DNA from: Pyrocephalus nanus
Taxonomy: Eukaryota > Chordata > Aves > Passeriformes > Tyrannidae
Direction: 5' to 3'
Length of the DNA: 64,000 bases
NCBI GenBank assembly: GCA_038380795.1
Contig: CM076259.1
Location: forward strand, 78,499,724-78,563,723
A model generated the notes under the pieces. It was not told the DNA's origin and ran no database searches. It saw only the letters and a program-made list of their open reading frames with translations. Of the stretch, positions 1-14,300 are shown one piece after another. The position numbers and the translations under genes are program-made. Positions within the stretch are counted from its first letter, which is position 1. The number at the start of each line of letters is the position of its first letter.

Positions 1-1879
1 TGTCTGAAATAAATGGTCAAACAATGTATATGGAAATGGTTGATCACATGATTGTAAATGGCAGCTAAGTTTGAGAAGGAAAAGGTATGCCAAATGACCA
101 CTTGTGTCATCATCTGTAAGGGTACATGTGTCTGGTCTGTGGAGAGCTTTGTGCAAGTGGATCTACAACATATGCACAACTAATTATGGGAGTCTCAGGA
201 TCATTTCTTTACAATTGTTGTGCATAGCTGTTATTTGTAAGTAAATTGAAGTTGTAAGTTTGTAAGCAATGAAGTTCCCTTATCACGATTCAATGGATGT
301 TACATTTTTGGGAAACATTTGATGTGATTATCATGCTATTCCCCCATGCACTGGCTTTCTACCTGGCAGCTCATGTGCTGGTTATCATTTGTGCTTCCCA
401 AATTGCAAAGAGGTGGTTCAGAAAAGGCAGTTAGGAAGCTTGGTGTCAAGAAGCTGCTTAGGGCAGAGATTGTGTCCTTTAAGGAGTAGGGAAGACAGAG
501 TGTTTAATATGGGATTTGTACATTATGCCTTTCTGGACAGAGCTTCATTGCCTACCAAAGCAGCAGAGTGCTTACCACCACTGCCTGTGGTGGGTTAAGG
601 TGCTTTGTCTGTTGGAGACTGGAGGCTATGTCTGTACAGGGTAATAAAGTTTAGGCAATGTACTTGGGTGAACAGGATTTTTTTTTGCTGCCCAGAAAAG
701 CTCTGCCTGTGAGCCTATAATGTTGATGGGGGACTGCTTACTCTGTTCTGAGGCAGAAGAGTTCTGAATGTTGCTTGTATTCTTGTATTTCTTTAATAAC
801 AAGTAAAATTTTCATAGAAAAAAACCTAATTCTGCAGTATTGGGTTGGGTGAAATCCATGGGAGAGTATATTAAATCATGGGCGGTATTTGTCCGAGATT
901 ACTAGTCCATACGAGCTAGAAAAATAAAATCAAATCATCTGAACTATTTGCTTAGGTACTTCTAGGAAGCACGGAAGAAGGAAGACTTTCTTTCAGGGGC
1001 AGGATGATGCCTAAACTCAGGGTGCATATCTGCAGGTCTTGTGGATATGTGTATAACCTATATTCATGTATTTAAAGATGCAGGGTAGTGTATGTCAAAG
1101 ATTTCTGTAATTTGTGACACAAATACTCTCCTTCCTTTTGGTTTTGTTGATTAAACTCCATAATCTTAGTATGGCTTTTCTCTTGATTTCCTTTGTGATT
1201 AGGCAACTTCCTTTGACTTGGCAGTCTTGACCTATTTGTATTTGTTTTTCACTTAAGAGTAAGCCTTTATTTTTAACTTGTATTTTTTTAAAGCTATTTT
1301 CTTTAAGTGACTTGGGTTGAAAGCTTTAACATGTGCAACTGTCCTTAGAAAAAATGCAAACACAAACCCTCTCGATTTAAATAGCAATGTCCAGCAATTT
1401 GAGACTCTTGGTGGATGAACCGTGGGCTTGCATGACTTTTGGAATAATTTAATGCTGTGCATGTGATTAGAGAAGATATTAGAGAGATTTTTGCCTATAT
1501 AGACTATTGTAAGTCATTTAATATTTCCCATGAGATGCCTTTCAACAGCAGCACTTTGAGTTGACACACTTATTAGGGTGTGTAGTTCTGCAAATGAATG
1601 GATTTATGGACTCCTGATTTGTAAAAAGTCTTTTCTTGACATGTAGTGTTACTGCAGTAGCACTTTTTTCCAGGCTTACAGAAATTCTTCCATGTTTCTT
1701 CTGAAATGCTTCATTCTGTCCTCTTTTTTCCCACTATTGCTATGTCTGGTTGTGAGAATAAAAACTTACTGCTCTGTTTCCACAACTGCAATTATATTAA
1801 CCATCATATATGCTTGTTTTTTTCCTCATTGCAATAACAGAAGGCTTGGAAGTGTTGTGCTGTGTAATTCTTTTTTTAC

Positions 1880-2268
1880 ATAGGTAATACTTGGAGATTA
1901 AAAGGGACCTCTGGAGGTCATCTGGTCCAACACCTCTGCTCAGGCAGGGATGCTCAGAGATGTTTGCCAAGGCCCTGTCTGACTATCTCCTAGAATCAAG
2001 ACTCTACAACCTCCCTGAGCAACCTGTGCCTGTGTTTGACCACCCTCAGTTAAAAAAATGTGTTTCCAGATGTTCAGAGGGAACTCCTGTGTTTCAGCTT
2101 TTGCCTGTTGCCTCTGATCCTGTCACTGGGCACCACTAAGCAGAGCCTGGCTCTGTCCTGTTTGCACTCTCCCTTCAGGTTTTCATGTACATTGAGCTCC
2201 CCGTGAGCCTTCTTCAGGCTGAACAGTCTCAGCTCTCTCAGCCTTTCCTCATAGCATAGTTGCTCAAA
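1880..2268 (-). mobile_element. CR1 LINE 3' fragment, antisense to PCCA
   Basis: Read on the + strand this shows the characteristic reverse-complement CR1 3'-end series: a (ttgga)gatt-aaaagggacct start, then ggtcatctggtccaac, a ctgagcaacctgtgcc-like block, and finally the ttcaggctgaac / ctctctcagcctttcctca block. Only the 3' few hundred bases of the element are present, as expected from 5' truncation during target-primed reverse transcription. Divergence is considerable, so it is an old copy. The two overlapping small frames here (one per strand) are by-products of the repeat. Confidence 0.85.
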
Positions 2269-3781
2269 TAAACAAACAAATCTCTGAATACCTATCAATA
2301 TAAGCACTACTTAATAGTAACTTACCTGGTCAGATTTTGTTAGTGAAAGGCTTTAGTGAGTGCAATAGGAATGATGACCCCTAGGTAAGAGTAAGAATTT
2401 AATAGATTGCTTGCAGTCACGTAATTGTGCTTAGTGGTTCATTTTGCAAATCTTTTAAGGAATTCCCTGGAAATTTAAGACTTCCCACCCATTATTATGA
2501 ATGTATCTACCTTTTCACTTTATTTGAAGATTTGCTTACAAATAAGCTTTGTATTTTCACAGCATACTTAATTCATTTGCATTTCAGACCGAATGACAGT
2601 GATCAATAATAGTGGTAAAGTACTGTGTTGACTGAACAGTTCCTGCTAGAGTTGCTATGCATGTGTTTATGGAGAAAGTCATTAAATTATTTAGCAGTTG
2701 GAATGTTTTCAGCAATGCAGTTTTGAATTAGCAGAAATATAAAAATTGATGTAATGTGACTTGTGTAGAACCTCATGTAGCATGTGCTCCCTGAAGGCCA
2801 GCTCGTGTTCAGCTCCTGAAGGTCAGGGTACTAATCTGTGGTCAGATTGCTGTTCTGACTGTGACCAAGCTGCCTGAAGAGATTACTGCTCCCAGGGGCT
2901 CGTTGCTGTCTGTCTCCATGAGCGGTTATTGTCCTCCTTGGATATGCTGGAATGACAGTGATATGTAGTCACTTTGTAAAACTGTTAAAATCATCTTTGT
3001 TTAAACACATCACATATCCCCTGCTCCCAACTCCTGCCCCATTAAAGTCTTTAAGCTAGTACAGCTGATTCTAGCAGGAGTCAAGTTAGGTTTCTCCCTG
3101 ATTTGGAATGGAGGTAAAGTCAAAGGGATGCGCTCTTGGGATCAGGGTTATAGGGTTATGAGGGAAAAAATAAGCAACTGAAGTTGATGCACTTTTAACT
3201 TATTTACAGCTGAATTAGTATTTGACAGAAACCTTACTGAAAGGCATTTAGGTACCTACTTTACATTTTGAAAAGTCAGTTATAAATGCCATCTGTTCAT
3301 GATGTGTCATTATCAAAAATGTTATTTAATAGAAGCATTTAAAGAACTTAATTAAACAGTCTTTAAATAATTTGTTTCATCCCCAAGATATGAAGGGGGT
3401 GGAGGGAATGGTTTTCACCAAACATTGTCTTTCCCCTTTCTCCAGTATATAAATTTACAGTAACTTCTAGCAACATTGCTAGTCTGAATTATTGAAAGCT
3501 TTGAAACTTGGAGTGACTGTATATTTGGTAGAGCTTTTATTGCACAGATGCTGTGGAGGCAAAGGTGATGTTTTCTGTGACTCTGTGGGCCATTGCTGTT
3601 TGGAGAAGATTATTTTCAGGCTCTTCAACTTCCTTTGAGTATAATAGGAAGGGAGAAGTTGCTACAAGTTGAGTTCCTAACCTTGGTTCTTATCTACCTA
3701 CGGGTAGATAATCCTGTTTTATTTGGTAAGCTAAGATTTGACACCATTAATTTTGTAAAATAGGCAATTTATATATGTGTG

Positions 3782-3794
3782 TTTTTTTTTTTTT
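3782..3794. repeat. T13 homopolymer
   Basis: Thirteen consecutive T. No sign of an adjoining retrotransposed sequence. Confidence 0.9.
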
Positions 3795-6700
3795 AACTGA
3801 TCTCTTGAAAAGTTTAATGAAACTTAAATTAAAAATAAAGCTGTTATCAGTGTGCACGTTTGTCTACCATTCTGCTTTTTACATTAGAACTGTGTGGGAA
3901 GCATACACCTGCTGAACAGTGTCTTCCTGTTTAGAGGTGGGTTCTTAAATTGATACTAAATTATGGCTTTCAGTACACACAGGGTTAAGTGAAAAGGTTG
4001 CAGTAATATCTAATGAGCTTTTTTCCTTTAATGTGCTCATTAGCAGTGGCAAGTGCAGGTTTTAGCACATGTCAGTAATTTACATTTCATTGCTAAGTGG
4101 CTGCCCTTGTTCAAGAGTTGTTTTTAAGCCTGATGAATATACTTGTGTTGGGAATAAACTGAGTAGAAGAATTGAAAGCCAAATACCCTGCCAGGCTTTT
4201 CAATGGGTGCTGAAGTTTCTAGTGGGTCACTGATTAGTAATGCACGGAGCAGCAGAAAATGCAAAGATGATGTTTAGAAAAGGTTACTTCAGGTAGGTTT
4301 TACCATCAAACTCCTCTTTCTTTGTAACTACCTTAACAGCCATTTTTTTCAAAATTTCTCCTAGCAGCCTTCTCTTAATATGAGAGTGTGGTACATTAGA
4401 TGGACATCCCAGCTAGGTTACTTAGAGGTGTCACGGGAAAGTTGTGCAGTGAGTCCAAGAAAGAAGTGATCTTATGGGGTGTGCAGTTTGCTGCTATCAC
4501 ATTGTGATGATAGGGGTCTCAGGGAATATTTGCTGTCATACTTTTTTCTTTCCTCTGCCTCATCTGATACTGACTTGGCTTGAAGATGTTAGTCATTCTC
4601 TGCAGTAATAGCAAATATGTGTGTGTTGGGATGCAGTAGCCTTGCGGTTGGCAATTGAGATGCAAGACAAAGGTTGCTAGCTTTTGGGAGAAAATTGATG
4701 CTTTCATGTAGCAGCAGCTTAGTTTGGTAACAAAACCATATGATTAACTAAATGTATTCTTGCTATTTTCCAAGCTGCCCTATTTTCAGAGCACTATGTG
4801 GAAACTTATACTGTGAAATTACACTTTCCTTTGTAGAGAGGCCTGCATATATTATCTGTCCGAAAGGATAGGTATTGCTGAATTTACATATGTACACAGA
4901 CAACTGAGCATTTTTATTCCAGATGCCTGTTAGGATCTTACTGACGTGTTCTTCAGAGCTCTCGCAAAAGAGTGCTGGTGCTTACTCTCTCCCACTCTCT
5001 CTGAGGTATTGTGAACACTGTTTATATTCAAGCTGCTTATTATACAGTTTGGGGATGGGGAATGCATTAAACATTTAGGATGGGGGGGAAAACCAGCAAA
5101 AGATATTCCAGAACATTCTTGTGAATAAAACCTGCCAGCTCATTGTGTAAGAATTAGTGAACCCTTTTATTAGCTTATCTGAACATTAGGAGCATATATT
5201 TAAATGAGAGTGTTTGCAGAAAGTAGAGCCAATTGAATATTTTTCACATGCTGGAAATATTTTCATAGCTGCCTTGGTCATATTTGGAATTCTATTGTTA
5301 ATTTGCAAAATAGTTACTATTTGGGTTGTCTGGGAAGGCTGATGCTTTTAGCACTGTGCTAACACCTAAAAGGTATCTGAAGTGGTAATTCAGAACCTCA
5401 ATTGAGACAGTGACTAGACAACAGCTACTATTTTATGACTTAACAAGTAGCAAAGTATAGATGTTGCTGGAGAGACATTTTTGATCATGAGGCAAGACAG
5501 TTTTCATGGGTTGTTATAAAAAAACCTGAGGAAAATTATGCTTTTTTTCATGAATAAACTTGTGTCAGATATTTTGCCTCGTGGTCAGGACAGTTCCATG
5601 TTCTTTACTCTCTCAGAAATCAGGAAATACTTGTGTGGAAAAGAGTCATGGAGACTAGCAAAGAGGTTGCCTGAGTAGAGCTTTTACAAAAATGGGGAGA
5701 ACACTTTACCCTGTAAACTTGGAATGGTTTTAGTTTCTTTTTCAGTAGTAACTGTCATAAAATATTTGCAGATTTCTGTCTTAAAGTTGGACTGTGGTTC
5801 TGACTGGATCAAAGAGAGGAGAGTGTGAAGAGCACTTTCACTTAAGATTGCCTCTTGGTATGGAGGGACGGGCTTCTGGGATAGGGCTTAGTCTCTGCCG
5901 AATAGGTCCTCCAGCTTGGACCTGTTGCTGCCTGGCTGAAAGAAGTGCTACCTGAGGGCTAACAAAAAAACCATGGCTGTTGTGTGTGCCACTGCCCTAG
6001 TCATTTAGGTAAGGTTAAGTTGTCCTCTAAGGCGTTGTCTACTATATGTATTTGTGTACAGGATTGTGCAGTTATTAAAGGCAGGTGAACTGTTTGCTTT
6101 CTGGTTCTTATGACTTCTGATGCTTTGATCCTTTTCTTGATTAGGAAGAGTTTTGGCTTGTAGCTTCCTGTATGTGATTTGGTAGGAATGGCTTATAGCT
6201 GTGAATGCTAGGACAAAGCTGTTACTCCACTAAAGGTAGCTCTGAGTAGATAAATGATTCTTTGGAACAGGATCTGATCTCAAAATGTTTGTTGTTCCTA
6301 CAGGTTGGTTGTTTTGGTTTTTTTGGGGAAGGAGTTGTTTATTCTCTTAGTTTAAATTTTGAATTGACTTTGAGATGCAGATTCTTGTCAACCAAATTGG
6401 TGTAGTCCATAACCACATTTGTCTTCAAGGAGATTTTTGGTAGAAGGCATCTTTGAATTCCAACACCCATGTAGCCCATACTGCAGTGTTCAAAGGATAC
6501 TTTTCAAGTTGATAATTGGAAGTAATAGGTATTGCAACATATGAGGTATTTCTGGCATTAATTTTTTTATCCCAAACCTTGATTAAAAATTTTTAGTCTT
6601 TGGAGGACAATAAGTATATATGAGTTTCTGTGTATTTTAGGAAGCCAGAGAATTATATATGTAACAGATACTGCAGTTTCGTATTTTCAGTGTATATTTT

Positions 6701-8271
6701 TATTCTGCTTGCAGAAAGAGAAGGTTATTTTAAGGTGGCGCAAAACTGAAACACGAAGTTTGTAAGACTTTTATTGATGGGTTCTGTTTTAATAAGATTG
6801 TGAAATAATTCCTGTAGTAGCCATATTATAGAGCTGTGACATCTTTTGGTAAATGAAGTAGGGTACCCAAATACTGTGTGTGCTGTTGCATGTACAGAAG
6901 CTGAAAGTGCATTACGTCTGTATATGGAGAACATGACTCTTAGCACAAAAGGGTTGCTCAGGAATCCAGTGTGCAAATTGGCTTTTCAAAGGCAGGCAGC
7001 AGGTGTGCTGCTGAGTGATGCTTCTACCTATCCCACCCAGAGCAGTGCAATTTAATTTGCTCTGGCTGGAATTTAGAAAGAATTTCCCTGCCCAGACTTT
7101 TGGGCAAGGCATCTTTCTAGCAAGTTGTGCCCAATCTTATGGTATTAAATTCAAAACCAACATGCTAAAATAACATCACACTTTTTAAAAACAGTTACTC
7201 AAAAGATGAAAAAAATGCCCAAATGAAGACTGCTTCCATTTGGGTCTCTTCTGCGTGTGTGTAGGCACTGACACTGTTTAGTGTTACATGGTTGCTTGGT
7301 AGTTTCCCTGGGACTTTTGCTTTACTTGAAGGCTGAATTTCTTCATGTTCATTCTTCAGTGTTTGGCTTCAGAACAGTATTCAAACCTAGCACTGGGCAC
7401 ATGTATATTTAATTTATCTGGGAATCTTTGTCTGTTTCTGTCATATTTGTGAATTCTGTACATGTTACTGCATTTATTCTCAAAACATCTTGTTGCTCTT
7501 GAGCGGAGTAGGAGAGGATCATGTTCTGCTACTTCCTTGCATGATCTCTTTTTTTTTTGTTTACTTTTAAGAATGTCTTGTCTTTTTATCTAGAAGGCAC
7601 AGGGAACTCAGAAGATAAGTGGCTTTATTTTCAGTTATTTCCAGTTGCAAGGAGCAGTTTCAGATAGTCTGATGGATGGAGTGTGCTCTGATTGTAATGA
7701 GTTTTCATAGTACCTGACAGCTAGACTCTCCCTAGAAGGATGTGCAAATTGAGATTTTCAGTGGTTTATAAACTGAAATATCAGTAACTTTTTAATTGGA
7801 TTAATAAAGTCATTATTTACGGTATATCATGCTTAGCATGATACAGTATGGTTTCGATTCTGATTTCAGAGTTGTTAATTGAAGTCCTCCAGCTTCTGCA
7901 TGAAACTCCTTTTCACCTAATTATAAATAACAATTTAAACAGTATTACAGTTGTTCTTTCTCTTAATTTTTTCACTGTAAGTTTTAGCTTTTTGCAGATG
8001 CTGGGAGAAATTCTTGTGCAAGAAATCCTTGGAGTGGAAGACTTGAGTCCAACGAGATTCAGAATTTGACAAAAGTATATTCAATTAACAGAATTTCCAA
8101 AGAGTGAATAAAGGGCAGAACTTTCGAAGTTCTGCTGTCATATAGACTGGCTCTACCTCCCAACTATACCTTATAGGATAGTGTATATATTGTATTAAAA
8201 AATGTCTGTATGATAAGAAATTAATGGTTTATGTACAAGATTTTTGTTTCAGATGTTAGGTTGTGTAGTAG

Positions 8272-8277
<6 letters not shown>

Positions 8278-8306
<29 letters not shown>
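8278..8306. repeat. T29 homopolymer
   Basis: A run of 29 T, the longest pure homopolymer in the window, immediately followed by acagcagctc and then an eight-base T run. It could be the reverse complement of a poly(A) tail from an antisense retroinsertion, or a strand-slippage expansion. I recognise no processed gene to its right. Confidence 0.9.
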
Positions 8307-8309
<3 letters not shown>

Positions 8310-11300
8310 GCAGCTCTTTTTTTTATTTGGTTACTTCCAACTATACAAAAGACTTTTTGCAGTCATTTCAGTGCTTGATAACTTCAGGGTTCATTGCCCC
8401 TGTACATTTTTCAAATTATTAGTTTCCTAAAGCATACAGCTTTAATTTACCCCCTACTGGTATCTTTAAATGGGTTTTCAAGAATTTTGAAAGTGGGCTA
8501 CTATAGTTGTATTTCAGTGTTGGTCCTGACTGACATAGAATTTCTTAAGTAGCCTGCACAATTAAAGGGATGGGAGGTTCAAACAACCTCTGTTGCAAGA
8601 ATCTAAAGAGTCTCTTAAATAAATTTGTATTTCATTTCCTAGAATGTTCTTGCTTTGCATATTTCTGGTAATTTGCCTGTTGCTTTTGCAAGTACTTTTC
8701 CTCTCCAATGTAACTTTAATGTGTTAAATTCAGTATCTGTTCTTCTAACATGAAATACCTAATGTTAAAACATTTGCTTTGTTTAAAAAAAATAACAGCT
8801 ACAAATCTGATACACTGCATACCTCACAGCACCATAATATCCCTAAGACATGGCTTAAAGAATTGAGCACACATATTGTATCCATGGAAGGGTGTATTAC
8901 TGTGTATTTGAATATTATGTTATGGATATAATTCAGGCTGTTGTTTTATCTCCAAGAGCCAGAAAACTACAAGACTATTTTGCTTTGAATTTATAGTTTG
9001 AATTTTCCATCACAACCTAAAATTAAAAAAATAATGATAAAATATCTGCAGTATGCGCATGCATGAACTGCAGTCTATATAACTTTAAATCATTTAGCGT
9101 TCTGTCACATTTTCCATAGAAAAAGTATTGTTCGTGAGAACTTCAACATCAGGCATTCTTCTTCCAGTTAAACTCAAGTGTTGTCTTTCCCTCTCCCCCT
9201 TGAGTCTGTTTTCTGGTAGTTTTTTTCCCCTGGTTTCTGACTACTGTATGATCTAGGAGAAGTACACAGATCTGTTTTCATATTTCATGTTCCACAGAAC
9301 TGGAGACTAGGAAACTTGTGACCAAAGTTTAAAACCAGATAAAGAGCAACAGAAGAAGAGGGGGGGAAAACCTCCCCAACAACCCAAAAATTCCCCCCCA
9401 AATTCTTTCATAATCTGGAATTATGATTCCAGCTAATTTTTGTGAAGTCTGCATTATCATTCAGTGCAGGAATGTTTTCCTGCTGAATATGTGACTCAAT
9501 GAATAAAATGTTTATATTGCCAGGTATTCTCAATGTCTTGATAGTACCATATGCAGTCATTGCAACTGCTTTTGAAAGTAGTGAAAGAAAACAGCCTTTG
9601 AGAATGAGAAAATATTATCCCCTTTTAAAGAATTTCTAGTGTAGCATGTTTTTATCTTGCTCTGCTAGAGCGAAATAAACTCTGGTGATTGGATTCCATT
9701 CTAGGAACGACAAACCTTCCTAAAATATTTTTGGACTGAAAAGCTACTGTAGGGGTAAGTTAGAGGAGTTGAAATGGAGGTGGAACCTTGCTAATAAAAC
9801 CCCTAAGTAATGATTAGGTTTCAGCAAAAATGAATAAAAGTTTGTAGCCTGTGTTTCTGTGATAGTTGAATGCCAGTGGTAAAATGAGTGATGTAAAGTA
9901 ATTAATGTTACTGTCAAGAGTTTAACTTCTGATTGCTTACTCTCCTGTTTGAGTATAATATGAATTGGTCTTGTATTTCTGCAAGTCAGGTAGCTGGAGT
10001 TTGGCCTTTGTTACTGTCTTGTAACAAAGTTACAAGTCTGAAGTTTCCCCTTCACATTGGAAAGTATTATGAGGATTGCTGTAGGTATCACTTTAATATA
10101 GTAACTTTGTGTTAATTATGCCAAAACTGAGACTAGTCAGCATGCTGAACTGTTGCAAAGTACAAAAACCTGAACCTCAGTCTTGAAATTGTCACAAAGT
10201 TCTCGGCTTATGAATTTGAGGTCAGTTTTTGAGCAGGTTTTTTTTTTTGTTGTTGTTTTTCAAGAGTGGAAAACAGCTGAGATGCTTTGGTGAGCAGGAA
10301 AGGAAATGCTATTAGGCATCAAGCAGTTGGCATGCCTTGCTGCTTTTTTGTGTTTTAAAGGAGTTTAGCATTCAGCTACATTTATCTGCATTGTAAGAGC
10401 CTATAACGGAGACATTTCCCTAAAACAAGGATCCAGTGTTATCTTCCTGGGAGTTTTGAAACTGCTCAAATATATCATGGTGATGAAAAAACTCGTCTGA
10501 GCTATTTAATGTACTATAGCTTTCCATTACTAAGGCAGGTGACATTTACTGGATAATAGTGATTATGTACAATAGGTGAGTTTTAATTCTTCATGCCATT
10601 CTTAAACCGGCTGTAAGACAAGATGTGTGGAGATTTATATACTCCTTTATGGATTACAAAGGCATATCATTAAATGTACAAATGGTATATGTATTCAGAT
10701 CAAGAGAAGAAATTTAAAATATTAAGCATTGACAAATTAATTTTTCTTCAGGTTTAAAATCTGTTGTGGAATTGGAGCTCCATATGAGTAAGTAAAACAG
10801 ACACTGTCCTTTCACCAGTGTACTCAGTCTGTTTGCAAAAAGGTGTGGTAAATAGACCAATGAGAGAATCATTATAAGACAGCAGAAGTGTCAAATACGT
10901 TTAAAAATATGTATTCACATAAAATCGTTGAGATAATACATTGGAAGGACAACTTGAGATTATAGGGTAAATGTAGTTTTAATTTTGTAACCAGCAGGAA
11001 CTCTTGTATGGACCACTTATATATCTGCAGTGAAGAGATTTGCTCTTAGCACAAAGGTTGCTATGTGTTTTCTGATCTAATGTTGAAGAATAAATAGCAG
11101 TGAAGATGTAGTCCTGGAGGTGAAGAAAGTTTGCTTGTAAGAGCAAAGATTGAAACAACTTCAATCACAGTTTAGACTGTTTAACACTTAAATGATACTA
11201 ATTTTTTTAAAGTGTAATGCTGGATATTGCAATGTATAGTAAATTTAATTACCTCACAATATCAGTCTGTTGTTGACTTTATCTGTATTAGAGCAGAATC

Positions 11301-14300
11301 CAAAGAACCTATTTATGCTCACCAAATCCCTGTTGTGCTCGATGTCATATGCACATGTATAGTGAAAATCTGATTTATGCCTTTTTGCCCTTCTTCCAAT
11401 TCTGTTATCATCTGAAGAAAAATAAAAAGTAATAAGCTAAAAAATAACTGGGGAAGAAAAGCCTGGGGCTCTAAATGGGAAACCTTAATCCCTGCAACCA
11501 CAAAAGGTCTCAATCCCCGCCAGTCTTTCGAAAATAGAGAAATGGAAGTAGTCTTCGTGACTGGGTAAAGCAGTATTTAAAGACATGGGCATTTGTCTCT
11601 GCTCTTTTCAGTTATCTGTCAAGCTTCTGCAGTGGGAAGAGTCTCATGTCCTCCATTAATAGCGACTTTTTAACATAAAACTTGTTTAAAACAGGACCAA
11701 CAAAGGCCAAGAATTTTCTAACCTTATGTATTTGTGGTACAGTATAAGCTTGATGTAACTTTTGTTAAGATCTTGATATTAATTCATAAAAATTAGTGTT
11801 AGGGACCTGGTATCTGGGCTGGAGCCCTAAAATTAGAGGACATAGTTGCCTAGAAAAGAGTGACAGTATCGGTCTTGGTTTCTGTATTTTTGCAACTTCC
11901 CCTTCTTATACATAATATTTTTGAATTCTTTTGAAATGTATTTATATTCAGAGTGGAAAATGTTATTTATTCCAGACATGAGTTAATGAGTTCCTTATTT
12001 TCACATTTCTTTCCTGTATTGAAAATCACGGGAGCCAGGATCTTTGTTTGTTCTTCCAAAAGAAAGTCTGTCTTAAGCACTAGTTTTAGTTCATAAGCCA
12101 TTTTCTGTATGGGAGTATCTTCTGTCAGAGTAGCTCATTTTTTTTGTATAGCTGGTATCTCCAGCTCTCTTGTCAGTACTCATTTAGTTGTTTTATTTTT
12201 GAATTTCTAAGTTGTTGGAGAGATGATGAGCATTGATTTTTGCACACAGAGACTAATAAATGTGCTCTTCAGATTGTGTTTTTGTTCAAAAATATTTACA
12301 GATTGAAATTTTGACATAGGGAAGGAATAAATTTTATTTGTCTCTGAGAAGTTAATGAAATCTTGTATTATGATACTGTAGAGAGATCATTGCAACACCA
12401 TATTTAAAATAAATGAGTGTTTCTCACTGGAAGTGGTGGTCTTATTTGTTCTGAAACTTTGCCAAGCCAATCCTTTACATTCATGGTTTCATGCTTACTT
12501 TGCATCCATTTGAGATTTTTTTGTATGTTATGTTTGTGATGGTTTGGGTAGTACCTGAAGGATAAGGCCTGGGGAAGGAGTTCTGATGCAGAACTGGTTT
12601 TTGGCAGTAGCTCTGAAGCTTGTCAAAATTTCTAGTTTGGAGCAGGTCCTTCCCACATTTTCCCTGATTAAAGGCATCCTTGTTTGGGAATTGGGAAAGA
12701 TCATTCTTTTTAACAAGTGATTAACAGGCAGTGTTAATCATTCTAGAAGTTTCAATGATGGGACCAATTGCTTTTAAGGAGGATGATCTAGACCTTACAT
12801 GGTAAATCCTTTTCTGTTCTAGCATTTCTTCCTCCTTGAACTCCAGAGTGTATGTTTCTAGTCCTGCTGTAGCTCCTGCTACCTGTGGTGCTCAGGTTGC
12901 TCTGCAAAGCAAGGAATGGGAACCATAATACCCTCTTCCTTCATGTGGATATTTTTACAAAGGTGCAGTTTTACATCTCCATAAACTAAAGTTTTCCTGC
13001 TGTTGCAAGGAAGTTTTGGCCTTGATCAGGTTCCTGCCACCTCCTTTGTGCTGGGTCTACTATTTATGGAGTCATCTAGAGCAAGCTTAAAAGTACTCCA
13101 GAAAGAGAAGCTGGCAAATGCAATGAACTAGGTGTGAAAAATGAAATGTCTGGAAGTCAGAACCCCGCTTTTTTGTGGCAGAGCGGCACTAGATGGACTT
13201 TGTTGCCATGGTACAGCACTTCTGGCTATTGACAATTAAATTTCCTATTTGTTCCCTCTTAGGCTGAGCCCATCAGAACAAGCCTCTTGCTGCTACCTGT
13301 TGTATTGTTAGCAGGTGACCAGAAGGATAATGAAGGGACTCCTGAGAATGTAAAATTTAGAATTGCTCTGGCATGCTTCATTGCTTCCCTGTGTGCATTT
13401 GTGCTGTGATGCACCTGAGATCGTTCCTTGTGTCTTTGCCTATCTTCTTTGGTTCAGGAGGTAAAATGTAGCCTTTTGTATATACTTTTTTTTACCGATA
13501 ATGTCTTGGAGTATATTCTGCCTTTAAGGATGTTTTGCTGTAGCTTTGAGGAACATCTAGGTGTACATCCTTATCAGCATTCAGTTCACAGGTGAAAATG
13601 CAGTTTGCCAGGAATGTAAAGGTAATTCTAACCCAGTGGATAAACTGGAGATTAGACTTCTAAAACTTGTTCCATTTCACCATTTTCATATAACTTAGCT
13701 GAAATACTAAAGTAGAAAAAGTTTTCCAAGCTACTGTGATTTTATCTTATGCAGTTATGAGACATCAGTTTGCATTAAAATGAAATACATATACATAAAA
13801 ATTGATAGTTTTCTAGTCTCTGCTTATCCAAGTTTCACTCTCTCTTGCCATCCCCATTTCTGTGGGGACCTTTGAAAAAAAAGAAATATCAACTTTTCAG
13901 AAAGGTTGCCGTCATTAGTAGGCTGATTTCCTCTACAGGCTAAAATTTTGAAATTTGGGCTCTGCAACTGTTTAGCCTGCTTAATTTCAAGTACATGCTT
14001 ATTTACAGGATCCAGATTTGTTTGTCTAATTATTTTATAGCATGAGTGAAGCCAGACTGTCCAACTCTCAGACCCATCTGTTGGAAGGGGGGGGCGAGGA
14101 GCTTGATTTGTGACTGTTCCAAAAAGCCTGTTCTACTCTTAGCTGTCAGATGAAATTTATCTTTCATATTCAGAGTTGGTGGTATTCAGGAATACATGGC
14201 TGATACTTTTGTTGTAACTCATTATCTTTAGCTCTGAATAGTTGTGGTCCCTGGGGAGCAGGGCCAAAGGGGATCTCATAGATTGCTTCATTTTAAGTGC

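Noticed and set aside
9359..9399. G7/C7 inverted repeat that could form a hairpin
   Set aside because: Only an ~8-bp stem from homopolymers; likely fortuitous low-complexity sequence.
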